DNA of 64,000 bases, from contig OZ024877.1 in NCBI GenBank assembly GCA_964017185.1, forward strand, positions 60,910,711 through 60,974,710, in the 5' to 3' direction. The DNA is from Rugalucina vietnamica. Taxonomy: Eukaryota > Mollusca > Bivalvia > Lucinida > Lucinidae. Positions 53,469 through 63,139 of the stretch are shown here, piece by piece. A model generated the notes under the pieces. The model saw only the letters and a list, made by a program, of their open reading frames with translations, searched no databases and was not told the DNA's origin. The position numbers were made by a program, and so were the translations under genes. Numbering within the stretch: position 1 is the stretch's first letter; each line of letters begins with the position of its first letter.

Positions 53469-53546
53469 TAATACCCAGGAAGCAGTGGCTTTTTCCTGAC
53501 ATTACTGAAAAAATTTTGACTGGCATGTGAAACCTCGGAAAAACAA
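53469..53546 (+). mobile_element. SINE, right part, split by HINE-7
   Basis: AATACCCAGGAAGCAGTGGC, TTCCTGACATTACTGAAAAA, TTTGACTGGCATGTGAAACC. Joins to 51945 to give a normal SINE body. Confidence 0.85.
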
Positions 53547-54050
53547 AAATAGATAAAATATTCACTGAATTTCACCAAGGATCTTATCTGAGGTATTTTA
53601 CCTGTTTCTGCAAAAGTTTGGTACTCATTCTGCATGTACTTATTGAACTAAAAATTAGAATAAATCAGGACATAAAATAAACTTTATTGAAAAGTCGGCA
53701 AGACATACATACAGGTCTGCATACAATACAAAACAAGCTCTTTATGAGCATTTCATTGATATGACTAAAATATCATGTAATTCTGTAATGAGACAATCAG
53801 TAAACTGAGAATAACAAATTAAAAAAATTGAGAATGTCATTCTTAACTTTCAATAACCTTGAAAATAAAAGAGAAATAATGAAGTGGACATCTTTTGTCA
53901 AATTGTTTTGTTTCTAAAATATTTGAAAAGGTTTTAGAAAACACCTAAACAATACATTAGGCTTGCCTATTCATATCATAACTTATCAAAATATCAAGAT
54001 AAAATTAGAGAAAAAAAAATGAATAGATAAAGTAACTGAGTGCCTTTCAA
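53547..54050. other. Intronic stretch, nothing recognised
   Basis: AT-rich, no repeats or exon. Confidence 0.4.
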
Positions 54051-54281
54051 AGAGCCATGGGAAAACCAACAATCTGCATTGGCGAAAACAAAGACGCAGA
54101 TCAGCTTCGCGGTAACCGCGAAGCTGATCAGCGCCTTTGTATTCGCTATTCGGATAGTACAATTCTTCTTCTACTTAAATCCGAAATTTCAAGCTTCTAG
54201 CTCTTTTCTGTGCTTGTACAGGCCGGTTTGTGTCAGACCTGTTCGGAAACTACATTGATGGTTTTCCCACGAGGCGGCTCA
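54051..54281 (-). mobile_element. MITE1 copy, left tip lost
   Basis: CCATGGGAAAACCAACAAT left; GGCTCA right. Perfect TTCGCGG/CCGCGAA palindrome. Confidence 0.87.
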
Positions 54282-54289
54282 AAACTTGG

Positions 54290-54866
54290 GCCTGTGAAGC
54301 TGCAGTATTATGTAAAATACACTCTGGTAGGGAACACTTACTAAACCTGTATTACAAGGGATAAATCCAGTTCGAAAAATAATGGCTTAAATATGATCAC
54401 AGGATAAACTCAATACATTGCCATTGTTTATGGGGGATCCTCTGTGCATGCTTATTCATGTATAGGTAGTCAAAATAATAGTTTACAATTGAGGCAAAGA
54501 ATGTGTTAGGAATATCACTAATCCCATCTCTTATTTTGTGAGGTATATTATCCAATTTATTGCAGAAGTTATCATTTATAACATTTATAACCATTAGTTA
54601 AAACATGGATCATGTAGCATTGGTACAGGAGTATTATATTTTGTTATAAATTTGACTAGTGAATTTCTACTTTTGGATATTGATTTCTTTGTTTATTTCA
54701 GTTTTTCATTGTTATGTTTTACATTTTAATGTTTGTGTTTTTGTCTTCATTTGTTTTGATATATGAAAAAAGAATGCCGGAAGGATGTAGAGGCATTGAA
54801 ATGAGCTGTCAAAATTCCTAGGATTCCTTTAAAATAGCTACTTATTGAACACACGGCAAAGACGAT
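54290..54866. other. Intronic stretch, one weak exon-like piece
   Basis: At about 54770-54806 AAGAATGCCGGAAGGATGTA reads KECRKDVEALK then a stop. It could be a dead or terminal exon but has no convincing acceptor. Confidence 0.2.
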
Positions 54867-54867
54867 C

Positions 54868-55045
54868 ACAGTGGTGGATTTACAGGGGGCTCAGGGGGTT
54901 CGCTCGAACCCCCACATTAACCCATATTATTTCATTTTCATGCGTTACTTCAAGAGATTTTGTATGAAATTATGCAAATGAACCCCCCCCCTTTTCTACA
55001 TAAGAACCCCCTCATCAGAAATCCTGAATCTGCCCCTGGATCAGG
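54868..55045. mobile_element. Small MITE related to 29015-29165
   Basis: GGTGGATTTACAGGGGGCTC at left and CTGAATCTGCCCCTGGATC at right, with GGGGGTTCG/CGAACCCCC inside. Confidence 0.55.
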
Positions 55046-55087
55046 GGCATATATTGGTCAAAGTTGAGGGGTTTGCATGAAAAATTT

Positions 55088-55291
55088 CAGCTGCAACACG
55101 GGAAGACTGGTCATCTGGGTTTTCAGCCAGGTCAGACACAGACCAGGACCGTATAGCCACAGATGGCTAGATGCTTGAAATTTCAGATTTAAGAAGAAGA
55201 GAAAATTGTACTATCCATGTAGTGAGGTTAAGCTGGTCTGCGCCTTTGTTTTCGCAAAGGCAAAAATCTGGTTTTCTTGTGACGTGGCTCA
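55088..55291 (+). mobile_element. MITE1 copy, palindrome lost
   Basis: CAACACGGGAAGACTGGTC start, GGCTCA end; the central palindrome is deleted (about 55225-55235). Confidence 0.75.
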
Positions 55292-55301
55292 TAGGTTAGT
55301 T

Positions 55302-55372
55302 TACAAGAAGCATTGGCTCCATTCTGGCATCACTTGAAAATTGTTGACATATACAGTAAACCACAAAAAGAA
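55302..55372 (+). mobile_element. SINE tail fragment
   Basis: AAGCATTGGCTCCATTCTGG and CACTTGAAAATTGTTGAC. Confidence 0.55.
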
Positions 55373-55419
55373 CAAAACTTTCTTGACAGCATCTAATTTT
55401 ATGTTTTGCTCCGTACCAG

Positions 55420-55503
55420 GTGAAGCGGCGTGAGGACGCTATCAAGAGGCTAAAGATGGACTATGTGAATCTTCAGGAAACTAACAATAAACGGGAGGAA
55501 AAG
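55420..55503 (+). CDS. Coiled-coil gene exon u (28 aa)
   Basis: Acceptor cgtaccag, donor AAG|gtattt. Reads VKRREDAIKRLKMDYVNLQE and then TNNKREEK. V1, I8, L11, Y15, L18 core. 84 nt, phase 0. Confidence 0.92.
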
Positions 55504-55509
55504 GTATTT

Positions 55510-55705
55510 CATTAACAGTGCATTTTCAATATACAGATTTTTCCTGAGTTGTAAATTTTTTTTTCCATATCTTTGCTCAAAACATTGATTGTGGGTACAC
55601 TTTACAACCGTCTCGCAACTACTGAGGGGGTTCTAACGAGTATACCCAAGCTATGTTTTTGATAAAAAATATGAAAAATTGTATACCCCTATACACCCCA
55701 GTTTC
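55510..55705 (+). mobile_element. MITE2 copy, right end eroded
   Basis: Starts 6 nt after the donor at 55503 (CATTAACAGTGCATTTTC); GATTGTGGGTACACTTTAC and GAGTATACCCAAGCTATG inside; the right inverted end is lost. Confidence 0.65.
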
Positions 55706-55794
55706 AGTGATGGAAGCTTTAAAAAAATATTACACCCTATGGGCGGTTTGCCTTTATTACGTCAGGGTGAACATTTGTCACCAACATGACAGGC

Positions 55795-55870
55795 ATATGT
55801 ACCAACCGGGTTTCGAACCCGCAACCTCTTGATTGCTAAGCGAATACGCTATCCATTACACCACCGCGAC
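55795..55870 (-). mobile_element. tRNA-like SINE head fragment
   Basis: Minus strand: CGCGGTGGTGTAATGGATAG (A box) and GGGTTCGAAACCCGG (B box with perfect T stem). The anticodon stem does not pair well, so not a working tRNA. Confidence 0.6.
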
Positions 55871-55879
55871 TATTATTCA

Positions 55880-56235
55880 TGTCATAGCTTTCAAAGTGGA
55901 TTGGATCCAAGCTTTCATAATGCAAAGCATCAGGAAAAATAATGGAGTAACATATTCAAACAATGGCAAAGGATTTGTGGATCTTTTGTGATGGACTGTG
56001 TTTGATTACTTAATTAAAGCCCATTTTCAATGTACCGATTCCAAAATGTATTAAATTTCTCGATAAAAACATGAAATGCATCATTTACAGCAATTGCAGT
56101 TGTTCGCTTTAAAGTAACTTTACAGTGATAACTAACAATTTAACTGTTCTAATTTTGAAAAATCTGTGTACTGATGGTGGGCCATTAACAGAATTCCTGG
56201 AGAAAAAAATAATTTATTAGTATTTCAATGTATTT
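55880..56235. other. Intronic stretch, nothing recognised
   Basis: AT-rich. Confidence 0.35.
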
Positions 56236-56755
56236 GTATTTTATTATATACTGTAGCTATAAATATCAAATGATTAAAACTTAGGGATAAAAGCCGAGTA
56301 ACAAGTGTGCAGATACCAGACGATATCAGACTTACTTGATATTGCACACTTTGTTAAAAGCGAAAAATTCTTTTTATCATGATAAATTGCCAAATTCTTG
56401 ATGCAAAATTGTAAAATTGGGACGTCAACTCTAATGACGTCAATCTTCATCTGACGTCGCGTGGAAAATGACGTCATACAGGGCTGAAACGTCAGCTAAA
56501 GTTTGTCACTTTCAGATTTAAGCAATTTAAGCTGAAAAAAAGAAAATAAAATGTTAGCAATATTGATTAAATTGCAAAATGTGCTTCCGAAAAGTAACTG
56601 CAAAAATGATATCATCTGATATTGCACTAGTGCAAAAATGATATCACTTATGGATCTTATCGCAGCCTTGGTGTAGATATTTCAATTTTTCTAAGGCTAA
56701 CTCTAAAAAAAACATCAAATATGAGACACAGATATTTATAGCTATATAATAAAAG
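56236..56755. mobile_element. ~520-bp TIR element
   Basis: TTATTATATACTGTAGCTAT-AAATATC and GATATTTATAGCTATATAAT-AAAA are inverted ends. The inside has several GACGTCA motifs (56429-56478) and GATATCA pairs. Confidence 0.6.
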
Positions 56756-56879
56756 GGTTATCACACTGATATCGGTGAATATTGTCCCTTGTTGGGATAT
56801 CTATGGATGCTCGCAAGCTCGCGTCCTTCGATATCCCAACTCAGGACAATATTCACCGATATCAGTGCAATAACCCTAT
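56756..56879. mobile_element. Near-perfect palindrome, ~124 bp
   Basis: GGGTTATCACACTGATATCG at left pairs with CGATATCAGTGCAATAACCC at right, continuing through GAATATTGTCC and GTTGGGATATC to a centre at GATGCTCGCAAGCTCGCGTC. Foldback MITE, adjacent to the previous element. Confidence 0.75.
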
Positions 56880-56916
56880 ATTATAGATGAATTGGCAAAA
56901 CTTAGAACACTATAAG

Positions 56917-57963
56917 TAAAGCCAAGGACACTCTATCGAGAGGACGACACACTCAATGGAAATCGCTCATGAAATATTGACTATGTACTATGCCACTTTT
57001 ACCTGTCCGCTAAGCCGCAGCAGTCGATATTGACGCCATTTTGAAATAAGATAAATCATACCTGTTCGAGTTTTTATTAAATAACTCCAAAGATTGGTTG
57101 CATTCAAATTGATAAATAAAGAAAATTAAGTGCACAAAGTCTACAATTACATAACAGACAGTTTTAGAACCAATTTTTAAACGGAAACCTTTCAATTTAG
57201 GAAAAAACGTAGGAAAAAGAAACCCCTAAAACAAATTTATGAGCCGTAAATTTCCCGGAAAAACTCGTCCTGACAAACTGACAGTATAGCTTGAACTTAG
57301 GTTTTGCATATGTTAACTTGAAGATTTGTCTTTAACATACAAAGTTAACAAAATAATTATTGGTAGAAAGCTCAAATAAAGCTGTAAAGTGTTCCAAAAG
57401 CGCCACCGTTAATTTTCGTTTTCAAAAAACGGTCCGCCATTTTGTCACGCGGACTTTGTAATTTCTAATAAGTTTACTACTACACATTTCAAAATATCAA
57501 ACTCTTATATAAATTTTCCAAAACTTTGATGTATCTGCTTTTCATAAATATTATACTTAACTAATAGAACACAGCTTATATCTAAGTAATCGGTTCCGAT
57601 TTATGACGACTGTGTGAAAATTGGTCGCCATGACGCCATTTTAAGGTCAAAAATAGAAAGAAAATAAGGATAAAGAAAACCACTAAAATTACCTGTAATG
57701 TGATAATTAGGGGAAAGATAAATATGTCAGATGAAAGATAATTAAAAGGTCTTTAATCTGGTAAATGGATTTAATTGTTAAAAGGTTCTACTTACTGGCT
57801 CAGAGAAGATAATTCCATTCAGTTAATTCTAATTTTGAAACTACCGCTCGTTTGCCGGATCACGCGGGGCAACGGGTCGTTTCGGTCCAAAATCATGTCA
57901 CAGTAGATAAAGGGCAAAATAATCAGAGTGTGTCGTCCTCTTGATAGAGTGTCCTTGGTAAAG
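56917..57963. mobile_element. TIR element with TAAAG target duplication
   Basis: CCAAGGACACTCTATCGAGA and TCTTGATAGAGTGTCCTTGG, inverted repeats of ~33 bp (one mismatch region). TAAAG directly flanks both ends (56917-56921, 57959-57963). The ~1-kb interior holds several GCCATTTT motifs but no transposase. Confidence 0.8.
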
Positions 57964-57984
57964 CATAGTTACACATAGATTAAA

Positions 57985-58185
57985 TGAGCTGCGTCATAAG
58001 AAACCCAACAATGTGGTTACCAACCAGGTCCAACACAAACTGGGCTGTACAGCCAAAGAAGACTGCTAGAGGCTGGAAATTAAAAGAATTGTACATGTAC
58101 TAACCCTGGTAGCCAAAACAAAGACCCTGATCTGCGTCTTTGTTTTCACATATGCATAGTGTTGGTTTTCTCATGATGCAACTCA
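57985..58185 (+). mobile_element. MITE1 copy, palindrome reduced
   Basis: TGAGCTGCGTCATAAGAAAC start, AACTCA end. Inner arms lost (about 58130). Confidence 0.8.
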
Positions 58186-58302
58186 TAATATTTTGCACAA
58201 TTACTTGTATAATGCTTATAAAATGCACACATGTATAACTACACACATATGTAATTCTGTATAATAATAGATATGTACACATATGTAACTGTATTATCGT
58301 AG

Positions 58303-58365
58303 ATTAACCAGTTAGAGCGGGAGATAGAACAACAGAAAACACAGTTACGCACAGCTAATACTGAG
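58303..58365 (+). CDS. Coiled-coil gene exon v (21 aa)
   Basis: Acceptor tattatcgtag, donor GAG|gtaagc. Reads INQLEREIEQQKTQLRTANT and E. Three heptads (I1, L4, I8, L15). 63 nt, phase 0. Confidence 0.9.
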
Positions 58366-58866
58366 GTAAGCTTTGTTTAACCCATTTATAGTGATGAATG
58401 GACTTTCCCATCATTATCCATTGGAAGAGTCCACTTTCGTTTTTAGAAGCATTAGGAGTGCTTTTAGATTTTTATTTAATTTTTCGATGAAATTTTTCAA
58501 AGCAAACAGATTAGCACCAGATGGGACTCTGCGTTATGTGGCATCAGATCAGGGGCTATACTGTTTACATATGTCCCATAGATAGGATGCCAGGCTTAAA
58601 TGAGTTAAGAGCCTTGACATAGTGTATCAGCTCTTGTGGAAGTAGATGTAGCAAACAAATCCAACACATGACCCTTTCTGTCTTAGAGATTTTTCTCCCT
58701 CTGGAAGAAGAGTCAGTTGTCAGTTACTGGCAAAAGAATGTACTTTATATTCTGGTTAACATCCGATTGTTTTTTTGTTTTTTTTTGCTCTTCAATCATG
58801 TTTGTTTGAGCACAAAAAAAAGCTGTATACCCACAAGTTTTATAGCTTCATAGATTTATCATAATA
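58366..58866. other. Intronic stretch, nothing recognised
   Basis: No repeats or exon. Confidence 0.4.
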
Positions 58867-59102
58867 TGAGCCGCCTCATGGGAAAACCAACAATCTGCAT
58901 AGGCGAAAACAAAGACGCGGATCAGCTTCGCGGTAACCGCGAAGCTGATCAGCGCCTTTGTTTTCGCTACACGGATAGTACAATTTCTCTTCTTCTTAAA
59001 TCCGAAATTTCAAGCTTCTAGCTCACTTCTGTGATTGTACAGCCTGATTTGTGTTGGACCTGTTCGGAAACCACATTGTTGGTTTTCCCACGAGGCGGCT
59101 CA
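58867..59102 (-). mobile_element. MITE1 copy, near consensus
   Basis: TGAGCC...GGCTCA, TA on both sides; perfect TTCGCGG/CCGCGAA palindrome. Confidence 0.92.
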
Positions 59103-59386
59103 TATGTTCAAGAAGCATATTCAGTTTGAAAAAAGGAAAAAGACCCAAAACATTTTGCACCTTAAGTTTGATATACTTAATGCGTGCTTAAATGGTGCTG
59201 GTACAGTATAGCATAGTTAATATTGCTTAGTAGCATATATCATTCTGTAGTTTCCATTGAATTATTTCATTAGGACGCTTTCATGACTATAGTAGTTTGA
59301 AAATGCTGCATGTTTACCATATTGTATACCAGATAGTTTTATTTTGTACATGTTTACAAATACTATTTTACATTCCTACTGTCTAG

Positions 59387-59554
59387 ATCGACACAAAGAA
59401 AGCCAACATCACGACACTGGAGGCATCCATAGAAGAACTGAAGAAGAGAAGTTCTAATCAACTTGACGAAATCAACAGGCTGGAGGATCAATTACGAAAT
59501 CTAAATATAGAACAGACATCTATGCAGTCCAAGATTGATACCTTGTCATTAAAT
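59387..59554 (+). CDS. Coiled-coil gene exon w (56 aa)
   Basis: Acceptor ctactgtctag, donor AAT|gtaagt. Reads IDTKKANITTLEASIEELKK and on to ...SKIDTLSLN. Eight exact heptads: I1, I8, I15, S22, I29, L36, Q43, I50 and L11, L18, L32, L39, L53. 168 nt, phase 0. One of the clearest coiled-coil exons. Confidence 0.95.
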
Positions 59555-59735
59555 GTAAGTCTATCTTCTGTGTTTCCAATTTATTTTTAGAGGTGAGAAT
59601 GATCAAACATATGACATACATAAATGATGTGTGTAATGAGAGAGAAATTTAATTATTGTTATGCTTTACACATACACACATGCACTCAGACTGATAGACA
59701 CAAAAGAAAAAAAAAAGACATACTCATTTATATTT

Positions 59736-59764
59736 GAGCCGCTGCATGAGAAAACCAGCAATCT
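59736..59764 (+). mobile_element. Solo MITE1 end
   Basis: TGAGCCGCTGCATGAGAAAA then CCAGCAATC; only the terminal repeat is left. Confidence 0.65.
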
Positions 59765-59828
59765 TATCTCTGTGTATTAAATTGTTTTTAAAAAATGAAT
59801 TCAGTCAGTTTTTATGCTACTTTTATAG

Positions 59829-59912
59829 GTAAAGAATAAGGATGACTTCATCCACCAATTGAAGAGTGACTTGGATTCTTTACAAAGGCAACAGAGAGAA
59901 ACTACTGAAAAG
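59829..59912 (+). CDS. Coiled-coil gene exon x (28 aa)
   Basis: Acceptor cttttatag, donor AAG|gttagt. Reads VKNKDDFIHQLKSDLDSLQR and then QQRETTEK. V1, I8, L11, L15, L18. 84 nt, phase 0. Confidence 0.92.
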
Positions 59913-60409
59913 GTTAGTTGTTCAAAAAGAAGACTACAACTTTATGTTATCGTGCATGTATTGATTTACTCTCTATATTTGTATTTATCTACTCTGTGTT
60001 TTGAAATTCTCTATATTCTCTTATGGCCAATACGTGTATATGGCCAGTCTAGACTTCCTTTTGCCATCTCTCATTCAGTCAAGTTTCAGTATCCTTATAA
60101 AAATTGATTTAAAGGTCATATCTTAAGGTTTTGACTTTGTAAAACTGAAGTAGATATTGATGAAAGAAGCTGATTGCAGAAAATCGCACCAAATTATCAT
60201 GACTTGTTCCGGAGATAGCTTGATTTGAAATTTTCCATCTTGTCTCATGAATAATCATTAGTTCCACTGTGACGTCATAGAAGAACATAGAAAATTTGGA
60301 ATATCATCAGAACAAACAACTAAACTTATCATTTGAAAACAATTTTAAATCATTGATACAACTTATTATATCAATTTCAAAAACTTCTTATGACCATTTA
60401 AGTGAATTA
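59913..60409. other. Intronic stretch, nothing recognised
   Basis: AT-rich; no repeats or exon detected. Confidence 0.4.
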
Positions 60410-60455
60410 TGTCCCCCCAACCGAAGGTGGGGGACATATTGTTTTTGGTGCGGTT

Positions 60456-60503
<48 letters not shown>

Positions 60504-62740
60504 CGCGTCGGCGTCCGCGTCCGCGTAGCTTCTTTCTTACGCGATATCTTTTGAACCAGTGGATGGATTTTGACCAAACTTGCATAGATACATGGTTGGG
60601 AGGGGGGAAAGAGTTGATTAGATTTTGGTGACCTTGACCTCATTTTCAAGGTCACCAGCCCATGAAAACTGATCAAATTAGGTTTTCTGACGCGATATCT
60701 TCTGAACAAATGAATGGATTTTGAGCAAACTTGCACAAGAGCATTGTTGGGAGGAAGCTCAGAGTTGATTAGATTTTGGTGACCTTGACCTAATTTTCAA
60801 GGTCACGAGTCCATAAAAACTGTTGAAATTAGTCTTTCCAACTCAATATCTTGAAAACCAATTGATGGATTTTGACCAAACTTGCACAGAAGCATTGTTG
60901 GGAGGAGGCTCAGAGTTGATAAGATTTTGGTGACCTTGACCTAATTTTCAAGGTCACAAGTCCATAAAGAATGTTGAAATTAGTCTTTCCAATGCAATAT
61001 TTTGTAAACCGATTGATGGATTTTGACTAAACTTGCACAGAAGCATTGTTGCGAGAAGGCTCAGAGTTGATTAGATTTTGGTGACCTTGACCTAATTTTC
61101 AAGGTCACGAGTCCATAAAAAATGTTGAAATTAGTCTTTCCAACGCAATATCTTATAAACCAATTGATGGATTTTGACCAAACTTGCACAGAAGCATTGT
61201 TGGGAGAAGGCTCAGAGTTGGTTAGATTTTGATGACCTTGACCTAATTCTGAAGGTCACGAGTCTATAAAACTGTTGAAATTAGTTTTTCCGATACGATA
61301 TCTTGTAAACTAATTGATGGACTTTGACCAAACTTGCACAAAAGCATTGTTGGGAGGAGGCTCAGAGTTGATTAGATTTTGGTGACCTTGACCTAATTTT
61401 CAAGGTCACGAGTCCATAAAAACTGTTGAAATTAGTCTTTCCAATGCAATATCTTGTGAACCAAATGATGGTTTTTGACCAAACTTGCACAGAAGCATTG
61501 TTGGGAGGAGGCTCAGAGTTGATTAGATTTTGGTGACCTTGACAGAATTTTCAAGGTCACGAGTCCATAAAAACTGTTGAAATTAGTCTTTCCAACTCAA
61601 TATCTTGAAAACCAATAGATGGATTTTGACCAAACTTGCACAGAAGCATTGTTGCAAGAAGGCTCAGAGTTGATTAGATTTTGGTGACCTTGATCTAATT
61701 TTCAAGGTCACGAGTCCATAAAAAATGTTGAAATTAGTCTTTCCAATGCAGTATCTTGTAAACCAATCGATGGATTTTGACCAAACTTGCACAGAAGCAT
61801 TGTTGGGAGGAGGCTCAGAGTTGATTATATTTTGGTGACCTTGACCTAATAATCAAGGTCACGAGTCCATAAAAAATGTTAAAATTAGTCTTTCCAACGC
61901 GATAACTTGTAAACGAATGGATGGATTTTGACCAAACTTGTACAGAAGCATTGTTGCGAGAAGGCGCAGAGTCGGCTAGATTTTGGTGACCTTGACCTAA
62001 TTTTCAAGGTCACAAGTCCATAAAAAATGTTGAAATTAGTCTTTCCAACGCAGTATCTTGTAAATCAATTGACAGATTTTGACCAAACTTGCACAGAAGC
62101 ATTGTTGGGAGGAGGCTCAGAGTTGATTAGATTTTGGTGATCTTGACCTAATTTTCAAGGTCACGAGTCCATAAAAAATGTTGAAATTAATCTTTCCAAC
62201 TCGATAACTTGTAAACCAATTGATGGATTTTGACCAAACTTGCACAGAAGCATTGTTGCGAGAAGGCTCAGAGTTGATTAGATTTCGGTGACCTTGACCT
62301 AATTTTCAAGGTCACGAGTCCATAAAAAAATGTTGAAATTAGTCTTTTCACTGCAATATCTTGTAAACCAGTTGATGGATTTTGACCAAACTTGCACAGA
62401 AGCATTGTTTGAAGGAGGCTCAAAGTTGATTAGATTTTGATGACCTTGACCTAATTTCCAAGGTCACGGGTCCATAAAAACTGTTGAAATTAGTTTTTCC
62501 GATACGATATCTTGTAAACTAATTGATGGATTTTGACCAAACTTGCTCAGAAGCATTGTTGTGAGGAGGTTCAGAGTTTATAAGAATTTGGTGATTGTGA
62601 CCCAATTTTAGACAGGGTCCAAAACAAGTTTAAACTATCACACCTTACATGGTGTCTTCCCTAGAAAAACTTCATATCACAAGGTAACTACACTTCAATT
62701 ACTAACGGTTGGGGGGACATAGTTTTCCTCAGAAAACATT
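60410..62740 (+). mobile_element. Helitron-like minisatellite element HINE-8
   Basis: Head GTCCCCCCAACC (60411-60422) with partner GGTGGGGGAC, then a (GGCGTC)n microsatellite (60462-60527). About fourteen ~146-bp units to 62600 hold TTTTGACCAAACTTGCACAG and TGACCTTGACCTAATTTTCA plus AGGTCACGAG. The head reverse complement GGTTGGGGGGAC is at 62707-62718 and a terminal hairpin GTTTTC-ctca-GAAAAC at 62722-62737. No coding capacity; arginine-rich open frames over the microsatellite are artefacts. Confidence 0.82.
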
Positions 62741-62842
62741 GTTTTAATTGTCCCTTTAAACTGAACAAAGCAAAGGACAGATTTGTTATACATCAAATCA
62801 AAACTTTTTAACTAACAAATGTTTTTGTTCTTCACAATATAG

Positions 62843-62863
62843 CTGGTTACAAAAGCAAGGGAG
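62843..62863 (+). CDS. Candidate microexon y (7 aa)
   Basis: Acceptor cacaatatag, donor GAG|gtaata. Reads LVTKARE, exactly one heptad, phase 0, starting with Leu. Too short to be sure; supported by the same E|GT and heptad pattern as the certain exons. Confidence 0.4.
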
Positions 62864-62989
62864 GTAATAATATTTTACATTATTTTGGCTAAAATAGAAG
62901 TTTGTTCATTTTATACATAGCTAAAATTGTAGTTTTACGCTACTGATATAGACCTTATGATTTTAGGAAGTACTGTATTTTAAATTCGG

Positions 62990-63135
62990 AAATGTTCGAG
63001 AGAACTTAATATTCGCTAATATTCGCTAATTCATTGCCTCGCGAATATTTAGTTCTTGCTAATGAAAAATTACTAAAAGCTTTATAGACTGCACGAGCAC
63101 TCGCTCTCGAATTCAAGAACTCGCTAATAGTTCGG
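62990..63135. repeat. Short dispersed TCGCTAAT motifs
   Basis: ATTCGCTAATATTCGCTAAT and further CTCGCTAATAGTTCGG. May be the remains of an element. Confidence 0.3.
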
Positions 63136-63139
63136 AAAT

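Larger units (their letters stand above)
5726..62863 (+). other. Host gene: long coiled-coil protein, internal part (25 exons)
   Basis: Twenty-five exons, each bounded by AG/GT, join without a frame break into about 823 residues. All introns are phase 0 except the one between 7202 and 8293, which splits a codon after its second base. The protein is rich in E, K, Q, R and L with hydrophobics spaced 3-4 apart; no globular domain, signal peptide or membrane segment is visible. Both ends lie outside the window. Exons are 21-168 nt and introns are stuffed with transposons. A dimeric coiled-coil structural role, for example ciliary, centrosomal or cytoskeletal, is inferred from composition. I do not recognise the family; FHAD1-like is a low-confidence guess. 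Further 3n-length exons could have been missed inside the 11-kb intron 20313-31208. Confidence 0.85.

Noticed and set aside
55795-55870. tRNA gene on the minus strand
   Set aside because: T stem is perfect but the anticodon stem does not form; taken as a SINE head.
60296-60736. Arginine-rich or Pro/Thr-rich frames
   Set aside because: Translation of the (GGCGTC)n microsatellite in HINE-8.
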